Assembly (NCBI GenBank): GCA_015039465.1
Contig: MU129984.1
Coordinates: 18,073 to 79,790, forward strand
DNA length: 61,718 nt
Reading direction: 5' to 3'
From: Phlegmacium glaucopus
Taxonomy: Eukaryota > Basidiomycota > Agaricomycetes > Agaricales > Cortinariaceae
Numbering within the stretch: position 1 is the stretch's first letter; the number at the start of each line of letters is the position of its first letter. The notes under the pieces are model-generated. The model had not been told where the DNA came from, did not search any database, and saw nothing but the letters and a program-made list of their open reading frames with translations. This document shows, piece by piece, positions 45,110 to 56,869 of the stretch. Made by a program: the position numbers and the translations under genes.

Positions 45110-48100
45110 TTATTTCCTTGCTATAGTTCCCAATTAGTACTTGTCAATAAATAAAAGAACTGAATTATAACAACCATACATATGAGATTATTTAATGCAA
45201 TCTGTACAGCCTCTTCAGCTAGCAATGCATGATTGACATTAGAGGCTTTGGATTTGAAAAGATTTGAGAATGCATGATTGACATGAGAGTCTTCAGAAAG
45301 ATTTTCAAGCTCAGAAAGATTTTCAATTGCTTGCTTGACAGAGGCATCACAAGTTGATTGCTGGTAAATTTTGACAGCTCTTTCCAAAGAATTGGATTTA
45401 CTTGGTGATTCCTTGTGAAGAGAGAAAGACAAGTGGCCAAGAATAGCTGCAACTAATAGAAAAAGTCAATTTGGAGATGGAAAGGAAAGTTGAATCAAAT
45501 GCATGCCAATTGCACAGTATGTAATTTCTTTTAATTTAATGTTGGTAGATAGGCCAGACAGCTGGAATTTTTTAAAATTGAACTTGGTCACTTTTTGTAT
45601 TTCCAAAGAGCAAATACTCACAATTGGTGATGTAATTGTGTCAATGGAATACTGTACATTGAAATTTATCACAACTGAATAAAAAAAGTGAGTACAAGGA
45701 TGGAAATGATACAAACAAAACTCACCAAATGTGATTACAGACAATAAAGACAATGTTAAGAGTAGTTTTAATACTTACAGTCTATAAATAATGGTATTCC
45801 ATAAGTAAGCAGAGAAAAAAGCAGATCACAAACTGTTTGCACATACAGTCTGTTGACAAATGTATGTCATGGAGTAAAGAGTTGATAAAATAATGTATTC
45901 AACATACATGCTGCCCAAAGAATACACCAATTGAGTCAGCAACAATCATGATATGATCAGTGCACCTACATGCTGTCCAAATACATTGTAACATCAGTGC
46001 AAGAATGGTGATTAACAATGATAGCTCTCTTGCACATACTTCCTGTCATCAAAGACATACAAAGAAAGGAGACATTGATAAAGAAAGGTATCAGAACAAT
46101 AGAGACTCTTCTGAGCTTGCACTTACTCTCTGTTGAAAGAGTAAACTAGTGTCAAGACAGATCAAGATAGTCTTGTACTCACTCTCTGTCAAAATAGTAA
46201 GCTAAAGGGCAGATCAAGATAGTTTTGTGCTTACTCTCTGTCAAAAGGGTAAGCTAGAGTCAAGGCAGATCAAGATGGTCTTGTGCTTACCTCCTGTCAA
46301 AAGGATAAGCTAGAGTCAAGGCAGATCAAGATGCTCTCTTCCTTACCTCCTGTAAAGAGAGTAAGCTAGAGGCAAGGCAGATCAAGATGGTCTTGCACTT
46401 ACTCCCTGTCAAACAAGTAAGCTATAGTCAAGGCAGATCAAGATGGCCTTGGACTTACAAACTGTCAAAATAGTAAGTTTGAGGCATAGCAGATCAAGAT
46501 AGCCTTGGACTTACAAACTGTCATAAGAGTAAGCTAAAGTCAAGACAGATTAAGACAGGCTTGCACTTACCTCCTGTTAAAAGAGTAAGCTAGAGTCAAG
46601 GCAGGTCAAGATGGCCTTGCACTTACAAACTGTCAAAGTAGTAAGTTAGAGTCAAAGCAGATGACAATGGTCTTGCATTTACCAACTGTCAAAAGAATAA
46701 GCTAAAGCCAAGGTAGATTATGCTGGTCTTGCACTTACTTCCTGCCAAAAGAATAAGCTAGACCCAAGGCAGATCAAGATAGCCTTGCATTTACATGCTG
46801 TCAAAAGAATAAGCTAGACTCATGGCAGATCAAGATGGTCTTGCACTTACATGCTATCAAAACAGTAAGCTAGAGTCAAGGCAGATTAAGGCAGTCTTGC
46901 ACTTACATGCTATCAAAACAGTAAGCTAGAGTCAAAGACAGATCAGGATAGTCTTGCATTTACCTTCTGTCAAAAGAGTAGAGTCAAAGACAGATCAGGA
47001 TAGTCTTGCATTTACCTTCTGTCAAAAGAATAAGTTAGAGTCAAGGCAGATCAATATAGTCTTGCACTTACAAACTATCAAAAGGGTAAGCTAGAGTCAA
47101 GGCAGATTAGAATGGTCTTGCACTTACAACCTGTCAAAAGGTAAGTGAGACTCAAGGCCAATAAAAATAGCCCTGCACTTACTTCCTGCCAAAAGAGTAA
47201 GATGGAGTCCAGGCAGATCAAGATGATATTTCACTTACCCCCTATCAAAAGAGTAAGCTAGACTCAAAGTAGATCCATATAGCCTTGCACTTACCATCTG
47301 TCAAAAGACCAAGCTAGAGCCAAGGCAGATAAAGATGGCTTTGCACTTACCCCCTGTCAGAAGCATAAGCTAGACTCAAGGCAGATCAAGATGGTCTTGC
47401 ACTTACAAACTGTCAAAAGAGTAAGCTAAAGTCAAGACAGATTAAGACAGGCTTGCACTTACCCCCTGTCAAAATAGTAAGCTAGAGTCCAGGCAGATCA
47501 AGATGATCTTGCACTCACTCCCTGTCAAAACAGTGAGCTAGACTCAAAGCAAATCAAGCAAATCAAGATGGTTTTGCACTCACTGGCTGTCAAAACAGTG
47601 AGCTAGACTCAAAGCAAATCAAGATGGTTTTGCACTCACTCCCTGTCAAAACAGTGAGCTAGACTCAAAGCAAATCAAGATGGTTTTGCACTCACTCCCT
47701 GTCAAAAGAGTGAGCTAGACTCAAAGCAGATCAAGATGGTCTTGCACTCACTCCCTGTCAAAAGAGTAAGCTAGACTCAAGGCAAATCAAGATGGTCTTG
47801 CACTGACATGCTGTCAAAAGGTAGGCTAGTGGCAAGACAGATCAAGATTGTCTTGTACTTACTGCCTGTCAAAAGAGTAAGCCAGACTCAAAGCAAATCA
47901 AGATGGTTTTGCACTCACTCCCTGTCAAAACAGTGAGCTAGACTCAAAGCAAATCAAGATGGTTTTGCACTCACTCCCTGTCAAAAGAGTGAGCTAGACT
48001 CAAAGCAAATCAAGATGGTTTTGCACTCACTCCCTGTCAAAACAGTGAGCTAGACTCAAAGCAAATCAAGATGGTTTTGCACTCACTCCCTGTCAAAACA

Positions 48101-50669
48101 GTGAGCTAGACTCAAAGCAAATCAAGATGGTTTTGCACTCACTCCCTGTCAAAACAGTGAGCTAGACTCAAAGCAAATCAAGATGGTTTTGCACTCACTG
48201 GCTGTCAAAACAGTGAGCTAGACTCAAAGCAAATCAAGATGGTTTTGCACTCACTCCCTGTCAAAAGAGTGAGCTAGACTCAAAGCAGATCAAGATGGTT
48301 TTGCACTCACTCCCTGTCAAAAGAGTGAGCTAGACTCAAAGCAGATCAAGATGGTTTTGCACTCACTCCCTGTCAAAAGAGTGAGCTAGACTCAAGGCAG
48401 ATCAAGATGGTCTTCTACTTACTCCCTGTCAAAAGGGTAAGCTAGATTCAAGGCAAATCAAGATGGTCTTGCACTGACATGCTGTCAAAAGGTAGGCTAG
48501 TGGCAAGACAGATCAAGATTGTCTTGTACTTACTGCCTGTCAAAAGAGTAAGCCAGACTCAAGGCCAATTAATATAGTCTTGCACTTACTCCCTGTAAAA
48601 AGACTAAGATAGAGTCAAGGCAGAATTCAGATGGACTTCCACCCACCCCCTGTCAAACAAGAAGCTAAAGCCAAGGTAGGTCAATATGGTCTTGCACTTA
48701 CATACTGTCAAAAGATGTCAAAAGAGTAAGATAGAGGAAGATGGTCTTGCACTTACTCCCTGTCAAAAGAGTAAGCTAGACTTAAGGCAGAATCCTGATG
48801 GTCTTCCACTCACATACTATCAACAGAGTAAGCTAGAGTCAAACACAGATCAAGACAGTCTTGCACTTACATCCTGCCAAGGAGTAAGCTAGAGTCAAGG
48901 CAGATCAAGATGGTCTTGTACTTACACACTGCTAAAAGTATGAACTAAAGGCACAGCAGATCAAGATGGTGTTTCACTTACACCCTATCAAAGAGTAAGC
49001 TAAAGTCAAGGCAGATCAATATGGTCTTGCACTTACATACTGTCAAAAGAATAAGCTAGATTTAAGGCAGATGAAGACAGCCTTGGACTTACTCCCTGTC
49101 AAAAGAGTAAGCTAAAAGTCAAGCTGGATTAAGATAGTCTACTATTAATCTTGGACTTACCTCCTATCAAAAGAGCAAGCTAGAGCCAAGACATGCCAAA
49201 GTGATCTTGCACTTACATACTATTAAAATGGTAAGCTAGAATCAAGCCAGAACAAGATGGTCTTGCACTTACAACCTGTCCAAGAAAAGGTGAGGTAATT
49301 AGCCAGATAATATAGTGACCTCTTTTCCTACATACACACTGTCAAAATCTATATTAGTCCAGCTTTTGAGCACTAAATGCCTAAGGTAACACTCTACACA
49401 ACTCAATTAGTTGTCATCTATTTTGATTTGACCAAATACATACTACAATTTGTGGAAAATATCCCAGCACAATTGCCATAACATCTGCCCCATCTCTGTT
49501 ATCCTTAAACAGACTGGATTCTTTCTTATTTACAATTCTAGGAATCATGTTAATGTGATAAATTTAAAAATGATGGTTCCCCACCTTCTAACTCCATATG
49601 CAATACACAACTCAATATTATTTTGTTGGGTTGAAACAAAAAGTTGTTGCAATTTTTTATTAGAGAGTGCAGTTGTTGTTTTCTCAATCAAGTCTTTACA
49701 ATTGGCTCCAGGCTCATGCATCTCTACAGTGTACACCACATAATTAGGCAAATAATTATTAACAAGTACAACACTTACTTCGAAATACAACATATGCCTT
49801 GGGTGGATATTTAAATGCTTCAAACCGTTCATGAATACTCTGTTCAAAATCAGTCCAGGCTTTTTCGGGAGCTTGTTGTATTGCCTCAGCCCGACTTTTA
49901 CCTTCCTTCATGAGTTGTTTGATTTTAGCAACATCAAGAGAGTCAGTCTTGGTCCATAAAACAATAACTGGTACTTCACAGAATAGTCATCTTTCATGGT
50001 AAATATTGATAAGGCAATACATACCAAGCCCTGTCCCACATTCATTGAAAAACTTGTTCTCTGCCGCAGTGATTGGCCGATCGTCACTTGTTGGAATGCA
50101 GTACCTATAAAAAACAGGTTCTTTTCTGTGAAGAGGGTTGTTCTCGAAAGGCAAGTATTAACACACCAGATTGCATGAAGTTGCTCCTTCACATTTCTTG
50201 CCCTCGAACGCTCCTTAATGAATTTCTGTACTAGCTTCAACTCCTGAGCACCGCCAGCTTCAAAACCACGGGAATCGTGAAAGACAAAACCATAATTGCT
50301 CTCAAATATCATTTCATTCTCAATGTCATGCTCTCCACGCTACAGTGCGAAGACATTAATTGAAAATTGCCCAATATTACTAGTAGTACATGAACGGCAT
50401 ACCTTCGCGCATGGATCAAGAGCCGATGACTTGATCTGGGATCATATGCATGGATGTCAATATCTGGTATGAACTTTCACTATCTACTTCACCTTTTTAC
50501 CACCTGGACTGAAGATCACAGGCTCTCCCGTAGCGTTGCAGAGTTTTCGCAGGATTGTTGTCTTGCCCGCATTGGCTCGGCCGATCACGAGGATGCGGAA
50601 TTGAGTAAATTTTGCTCGCAGTGCCTGAAGCCGCTCAGCAGTGAGTTGGGGATTCGATGAAGTAGACAT
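45110..50669 (-). CDS. P-loop GTPase-domain protein with about 64 consecutive single-codon exons
   Basis: Start ATG at 50669. N-terminal exons are 50493-50669, 50403-50435, 50167-50339, 50025-50104, 49779-49967, 49585-49723 and 49444-49495 (281 codons, all joins in frame). They encode a TRAFAC-like G domain of a family common in mushrooms: G1 VIGRANAGKTTI (about residues 28-39), RGEHDIENEM, G3 HDSRGFEAGG (about 91), YCIPTSDDRPITAAENKFF, G4 WTKTD (about 159) and QLFVSTQQNNIELC. The last of these exons ends in a hydrophobic IVLGYFPQIV. Then follow about 64 three-nucleotide exons (49393 to 45779), and then 45622-45651, 45516-45561, 45180-45446 and 45110-45120 with TAA. The C-terminal domain contains ERAVKIYQQSTCDASVKQAI. 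Total is about 462 residues if every microexon is used and about 398 if the array is removed as one intron. Splicing is inferred; the frame agreement on both sides is seen directly. The cellular role is unknown. Confidence 0.85.
45779..49393 (-). repeat. tandem array of intron + 3-nt exon units, about 56 bp each
   Basis: On the minus strand each unit reads donor GTAAGTGCAAG (or GTGAGTGCAAA), a middle close to ACCATCTTGATCTGCCTTGA, a branch-site-like TAGCTTAC or TAGCTCAC, the acceptor TTTTGACAG, and then a variable triplet before the next donor. By hand I read about 64 triplets, none of them a stop. GGA is by far the commonest; others include TTT, CAT, GAG, TAT, GGG, GAA, GCA, CCA and AAG. Units nearest each end are more diverged (52-85 nt introns); the centre (47500-48400) is nearly homogeneous. 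A few units are damaged, such as a 48-nt intron near 46970 and an extra partial copy near 48710. The array sits inside the GTPase gene between its two domains. Confidence 0.88.
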
Positions 50670-51694
50670 TGGGAAAGATGCTCTCGTAGATGTGAACGAT
50701 AAGCACGGTCAGTGTGACTGTCATTAATAATAAGTAACTTGCTTCTGTCAGGTTTGAGCAAGGTTTGAGAACTGTCAGTCTTTACAACCTGCCCGCCGAG
50801 CCCCCAAAATCGGGTTGCATCTAGGTGGTCGGCTTCTGAATATTCCTCGGATCTCGGACTTTGCACTGCGAGGGCAATTTGATTTCAAGCTCAGCGGCAG
50901 TGCCGACATGCAGTTAGCTGAGTCCAACTTGTTAAGGGTCCGTGCGCCATATTTCATTCTACCAAATCTCTCGAAACCAACAGGCGTCAGCTGCAGAGCG
51001 CTAGGAATCCAGTTATTTTACACTATTGGAGGAGCACAAACCCCCATCCGCATGTCCCTGGATCAGCTTTAAAACAAAAGTCATGGCGTTACAAGAGATA
51101 TGCGGATAGAAAGTGAGCTCCCCCAATAGTATCGTAAGATATCTGTTCGATACTTGATCTGACAGAACTCGGATCTGCCATGCTGAAGGCAATGGCCCAC
51201 TCAAACCAGTGATAACAGACTTGTTCGTTTTTATCTCAAATGCTCCATGAAAAAGTTATCGATCAAGAGTGTCTATAGTTCATGAATTGGCCTCAGCTTT
51301 TACAGTTTGTCAATCAACGCATATATTTGATCACCTGTTGTAAAATCTAAATTTCTTCATTCCATATTATAGTCAGAAAGCGTTTGATTTTAAGTGGGAT
51401 CGCATTTTCAGAAGCTATAATGGCGTTATCACTCAAAGGATGCCGCCGACAGCCGTCGCATCGGGGATATATAAGGGCGGTTTGTGGAAAGCACTTGGCC
51501 GTGTCCATCTTTTATGTTATTTTCGAGCCAAACGTAACTTGTAGGTATTTTCATATTACCTGAAGAGATTCAAGGGTACGGACTATGAGAATATATACAA
51601 GGATTACAGCGAGACTCTACATATTGCCGCTTCGAACAACAACTTTTTCAACTTGTAGGTCCTCCTGTCTTGTGGGCAAAGATTCGTAGAAATT
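50670..51694. other. 5' flank of the GTPase gene and 3' flank of permease G
   Basis: No further gene recognised. It should contain the GTPase promoter, but no clear TATA element stands out. Confidence 0.45.
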
Positions 51695-53863
51695 CAAAGG
51701 GTATAGACGAAATCAGGATGTCGGTCTCCTAATTCCAGCCAAGCGCTCAACCCTCCGTCACCTTCCTTGCCAGCTTCAACATACTTCTCGAGCAGCTTCT
51801 CACGTACTCCAGGACGTTTCTTGACTTTGTTCCTCCATGACAAGTACGCCATATTAATAAGAGCACCCAGGACTACAAGGATAGAGCTTCACAAAGTGGA
51901 TTGATAAAAATGGTACGAGACGGAGAAGATCAGAGAAACCGAGTTGGACACTTACAAGATGAGATTCATAGTTGTGGTTTTCCTGAATTTCGGTCCTTCC
52001 TTGGTTGGGAAGCGCCAGGTACTTAAAATGCCGCCCTGACAAATAACAAATGAAAAAAAGGGGAAATAATATATTCAAGGGCGAAACATACTGAGTTGGT
52101 TGCAATGAAGCCTAATGCGACGCTTGTTGCGCGCCGGTAATATGGTTCGGAATTATTAGCCATCCAAGCAGAAAGGACTGGGGCTGTTGCATATACCCCT
52201 GGAACCATCAGGTAGAGCGCACCGTATGACACGAATTTGTGTCCAGCGCCTAATTAACACGTAGTGTCAGGAAAAGAAATTCTGAACCAAGCCCAGAACA
52301 CCTTACTTAGATAAAGAGCGAAACCTGCAACGGCGAGCAAGGAGATAAGGGCCGTTGTAATACCTCTTGATGCGTAGCGGTCCGAGCAGAACGCAGAAAT
52401 TAGAGTAACTAGGGGGAACAAATGGCGAATACTAACTAAGCCTTGAGACATATCGCGCTTTAAAAACCCGCTCACCAAAGAACCCCACCGCAAATGGGCC
52501 AACACTCAGTAGTTGAGTTTTATTAGGACTGAATCCTAGCTGGCTAACGATGGATGGGAGGAACAAGGCGAGGCCGTAAAGCGTCGTTCCAACCATGAAG
52601 AACATGATGAAGACCATGATGACGTGAGGGGAACTGAGGGATCGCAGGACTTCTTTGAAACTGAATTTATCACCTGGTCTAATGGATGGCCTATCCATTT
52701 CCAAGCGCCTCATGATGATGCTGAAGATAGAAGAGTTCTAAGGCACAGGGAAGTGGATATATGAAATAACAAGGCTCACTCTTTCTGATCCTCAGTTAAA
52801 AACTTGGAATCGCGTGGTGTCGAAGGCACAAGGAGGAAACCGATGAGGCCCATGAGAACCGAGAATAATCCTTCCTATAGGAAAGATTGAGGACTGTAAT
52901 AAACTACAAAACATTCCAAACATACCAGGATAAAGATCCAGGCCCATCCTGGCCTTCCGCCGATGCCATTCATTTTCACGATTGCGGCAGCAAGTAACCC
53001 AGAAAAGGCGCCAGAGAGCTGGGGTGGACTTCAGTGTCAAAGACGTTCTGACTCGCAACTTTTTAACGCACCGAAGCTGCCGAGAAAAATAAGGCGATTC
53101 TAGATCATCGAGGTAAGGATGGTCAACGTCAGAACAACAACCATCAGACGCGTACCTGAGGGACAATTCCTTTCGTGTATAAAAACCAGAGAGATAGAGC
53201 ACGATTCCTGGGAACATCGGACCTTCTACAAGGCCAAGAAACGTTCTCACAGTGACTAAACCCCCGTACGATGTTACGAGCCCTGGAGCAACGGAAAAGT
53301 TGACGTGAGATCATAGGACATAACTCCTGAGACTACTGACCTTGCAATGTGACCATGATACCCCAGATAGTAAGCAACGACGGCATGAGCAACCTTGGAC
53401 CGATTTTTCTGAGAAGGAGGTTGGAAGGGAGCTCTGCAGCGATATATGGCCTGGAGCATTGTTGAGATTTTTGCACGACAATTTAGGGAACGACATACAC
53501 GTAAAGGACGGTGACACAGATCTGATATTGTTTATCAGTCAAATGGAGGTCCTTTTGGAGGCCAGCAACGCGAGCATTTCCTGTAATCGAACAACTTTAG
53601 TCTGTTCACGCCTCATAGCAACCGAGTATTTTTCACCAATGTTGGCTCGATCCTGAAGGATAATTAGTGATAGACATCATATTCTTAGTCAAAGAACCAA
53701 CCAGAAACGAGAGGAGGTAAAACATGGTCATCACGGGTAAGATGGTGTAGTCAAGCATTCGAACAGCTTGTCGCTCGAGGTGTAATTCATGTTCTGAAGA
53801 TGGATTTATGGTCTTCAGAGGCGATTCTGGCAAAGATGTTCGTGACGAAGTAGGTTCGGCCAT
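51695..53863 (-). CDS. Dal5-like MFS permease (copy G, apparently intact)
   Basis: Start MAEPTSSRTSLPESPLKTI at 53863, stop TGA at 51695-51697. It has the same exon plan as copy A: LERQAVRMLDYTILPVMTMF, DRANIG, NARVAGLQKDLHLTDKQYQ, IAAELPSNLLLRKIGPRLLM, VRTFLGLVEGPMFPGIVLYL, GGRPGWAWIFIL, MRRLEMDRPSIR, SFKEVLRSLSSPHVIMVFIM, LGFSPNKTQLLSVGPFAV, VPGVYATAPVLSAWMANNSE and HPDFVYTL-type end. The joins I checked stay in frame. Anion:cation symporter family, plasma membrane, about 490 residues; substrate not determinable. It is transcribed divergently from copy E. Confidence 0.82.
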
Positions 53864-54747
53864 GGACCAAAATTTTTATAGCCGATCTTCGAACGGGGAA
53901 GGAGGAACGACGGCTGGGAGTTGCCCCACACCATATTTACATCCTTCTTTCTCAGTTGACGTTGACAGCGCGCGGCCCTTACCTCGTGCCTCACGCGTTA
54001 CTGCTGAGTCACAGATGCAATGATTACCATATTACAATGATGTTCTTCCGCAGGTGCGCATGGATCGAAGCTGATTTGGCCTATGAGTATCAAGATGTGC
54101 GTACGGCGGCAATCCTTGGCAAGTGCTTCGGTCGCAAAAATAAAAGACCTCTTTTGGCCAAATTTTGATAGTTAATATTACACCTCGAGTTACAGGTGCG
54201 TCACGTTGTTACAACGTTACAAGTAGCAGCGTCAGCGTGAATTCCATCTTGATTCCATCTTCGAGCTAAGCTTTATTAGACAACTTGAAGGCACTGTTTT
54301 ATCAGACTACAAATGGCTCTGATCAAACCATTTCTTGTCTGTGCTGTGAATGACAGGCTCGTATCACGCGAAAACGATACGATTGAACTTCGCGACACAT
54401 TGGCTGGCACCCCTTGCCAGTGAAAAAGGCGTCGCACGCAACGGACCTGAAGCAATGTCCTCCAGGCGTGCGAAATCGAATTTATTCCACCCAACGATAT
54501 CAATACCAGCTAAATGGAAAGCTAGTTTTCCAGTGGACCTGAATTTCTTATTAACTAAACATACCTCCCCGATAAGTGAAAGATACATTGAACTCTACCT
54601 TCAAATGAGTGCACTGTCAAACGTTACGTCACTTATAAAAGTTGCATAGTATATATTCAATCAATAATCTTCGAATCAAGGCCCACCAGTTGTTCTTCAT
54701 CCCTTCTCATTCCAAGATCGGTGGCAGAACTTACTTCATCGCAAACA
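53864..54747. promoter_or_regulatory. shared divergent promoter region of permeases G and E
   Basis: About 880 bp between the two starts, duplicated at 58209-59068 between copies H and F. Both contain the GTGCGTACGRCGGCARTCCTTGG module (54094 and 58424) followed by TCGCAAAAATAAAAGAC-like sequence, and a block starting TTCGAGCTAAGCTT..ATTAGACAAC. On the E side, ACTTATAAAAGTTGCATAGTAT at about 54630 is a likely TATA box. Confidence 0.6.
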
Positions 54748-56869
54748 ATGTCGACCCCAGAATCGCCTCTGAAGATCATAATCCCATCTTCAGAACATGA
54801 ATTACAGCTCGAGCGACAAGCTGTTCGAAAGCTTGACTACACCATCTTACCCATGATGACCATGTTTTATTTTCTCTCGTATTTGGTATGGTTCTCTCCT
54901 GACCAGGTGCATGATTTTTCTGATTTATTCTTCAGGATCGCATCAATATTGGTGAAAGAAATACGTTTGTTTCGAGGTACATATGAATGACTAGAATCAT
55001 TTGATTCCAGGAAACGCTCGTGTTGCTGGCCTCCAAAGTGATCTCCATTTGAATGATAAACAATATCAGATCTGTATCACCATTCTTTATGTGTACGTTA
55101 TCACTTAATGTATCGTACAGAAGTCTCAACAGCATTCTAGGCCATATATTCTTTCAGAACTCCCTTCTAACCTCCTTCTCCGAAAGATCGGCCCAAGGTT
55201 GTTCATGCCAACATTGCTTACTATGTGGGGGATCATGGTCACATTGCAAGGTTAGTAGTTCGAGATGGTATGTCATGTGGTTTCAACTGAGCACTCCCTT
55301 GCTACAGGGCTCGTAACCTCGTTCGGGGGTCTAGTCACTGTGAGAGCATTTCTTGGCCTTGTAGAAGGTCCGATGTTCCCAGGAATCGTGCTCTATCTCT
55401 CTGGTTTTTATACACGAAAGGAATTGTCCCTCAGGTACGGCTCTCATGATTGTCAGTTGACCATCCTTACATTAATTATTTAGAATCGCCTTATTTTTCT
55501 CCGCATCTTCGGTGAAGTTTAAAATTGTGAGTTTGACATTTTTGACACTAAATGTCACCCCAGCTCGCGGGTGCTTTTTCAGGGTTACTTGCGGCTGCAA
55601 TCGTGAACATGAATGGCATTGGTGGAAGACCAGGATGGGCCTGGATTTTCATTCTCGTACGCTTCGGAACGTTTTTCAATTGACTGCAATCCTCAATCAC
55701 TTCCATGTAGGAAGGATTGTTTTCTATTGTGATTGGCCTTATTGGCTACATCGTTGTTCCTTCGACGCCACGTGATTCCAAGTTTTTGACCGAGGACCAA
55801 AAAGAGTGAGCCTCTGTTTTATATATCACTTCCCTACACGTTAAAACTCTACTATCAATAGTATAATCATGAGGCGTTTAGAAATGGATCGACCTTCCAT
55901 GAAACCTGTTCATACTTTCAGTCTCAAAGAAGTCCTTAGATCCCTCACTTCCCCTCACGTCATCTTGCTCCTCGTCATGTTCTTCTTTGCTGGAACAATG
56001 TTTTTCGGCCTCGCCTTGTTCCTTCCATCAATCGTCCGCCAGCTAGGATTCAGTCCTAATAAAACTGAACTACTTACTGTTGGCCCGTTTGCGACTGGGT
56101 TTTTTCGTCAGCGCTTTCCAAATGATGATATATCTCGAGGCTTAATTCACTGCTCGTTCCTATAGTCACTATATTTTCTGCATTCTGGTCGGACCGCTAC
56201 ACAACAAGAGCTATTCCAGGAGTCCTTATCTCCTTACTCGCCGTTGCTGGTTACGCTCTTTATCTAAGTGAGATGTTCTGTGCTTGGTTCAGATAATTCC
56301 TTTCCTGATGCCACCTATTAATTAGGCGCTGAACACAGATACACGTCATACGGTGCGCTATACTTGATGGTTCCAGGTGTATATGCATCAAAGCCAGTCC
56401 TTGCTGCTTGGATGGCTAATAATTCTGAACCACATTACCGGCGCGCGACGAGCGTCGCGTTAGGCTTTATGGCGACTAATTCAGTGTGTTTCTCCGTTAC
56501 GTATATTATTTTTCCCTTTATTCATTTCCTATATTTCAGGGCGGTATTTTGAGTACATGGATTTATCCTTCGAATCAAGGACCAAAGTTTAGGAAAACAA
56601 CAATTATAAATCTTGTTTTGTGACTTTCTGCTCTGTTTCTCTCTATCCTTTTCGCTAATGCACTTTGGGTTAGTTCCATTCTTGTAATCGTGTGCTGTCT
56701 CCTCAATATGGTATACTTGTCATGGAGGAACAAAGTCAAGAAACGTCCTGAAGTACGTGCGAAGCTCCTCGAGAAGTATTCGGTAGGTGACAAAGAAGGC
56801 AACGATGGATCGTTGAATGCTTGGATGGATTTAGGAGATCGATATCCTGATTTTGTATATACCCTTTGA
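54748..56869 (+). CDS. Dal5-like MFS permease (copy E)
   Basis: Same exon plan and family as copies A and G. The position of the start codon in its relatives is GTG here (54721), so I chose the in-frame ATG at 54748 (MSTPESPLKIIIPSSEHELQ), which loses nine residues of the disordered tail. Exons follow through LERQAVRKLDYTILPMMTMF, the GNARVAGLQSDLHL-like exon, VRAFLGLVEGPMFPGIVLYL, FYTRKELSLR, GGRPGWAWIFIL, MRRLEMDRPSMKPVHTFSLK, LGFSPNKTELLTVGPFATGF, VPGVYASKPVLAAWMANNSE and YPDFVYTL, with TGA at 56867. One donor (GTCAGC at about 56107) is weak but shared with copy D. Probably functional, pending that start and donor. Confidence 0.75.

Noticed and set aside
46100..49300. CRISPR-like array of regular repeats
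   Set aside because: The repeats are about 53 nt with only 3-nt variable parts, in a eukaryotic gene with splice signals and a conserved frame on both sides. There are no spacers and no cas genes.
46100..49300. Plain minisatellite with no function
   Set aside because: Possible in principle, but variation is concentrated in the triplet between acceptor and donor, and frame and phase match on both sides and in the second copy. Kept as the null model to be tested by RNA data.
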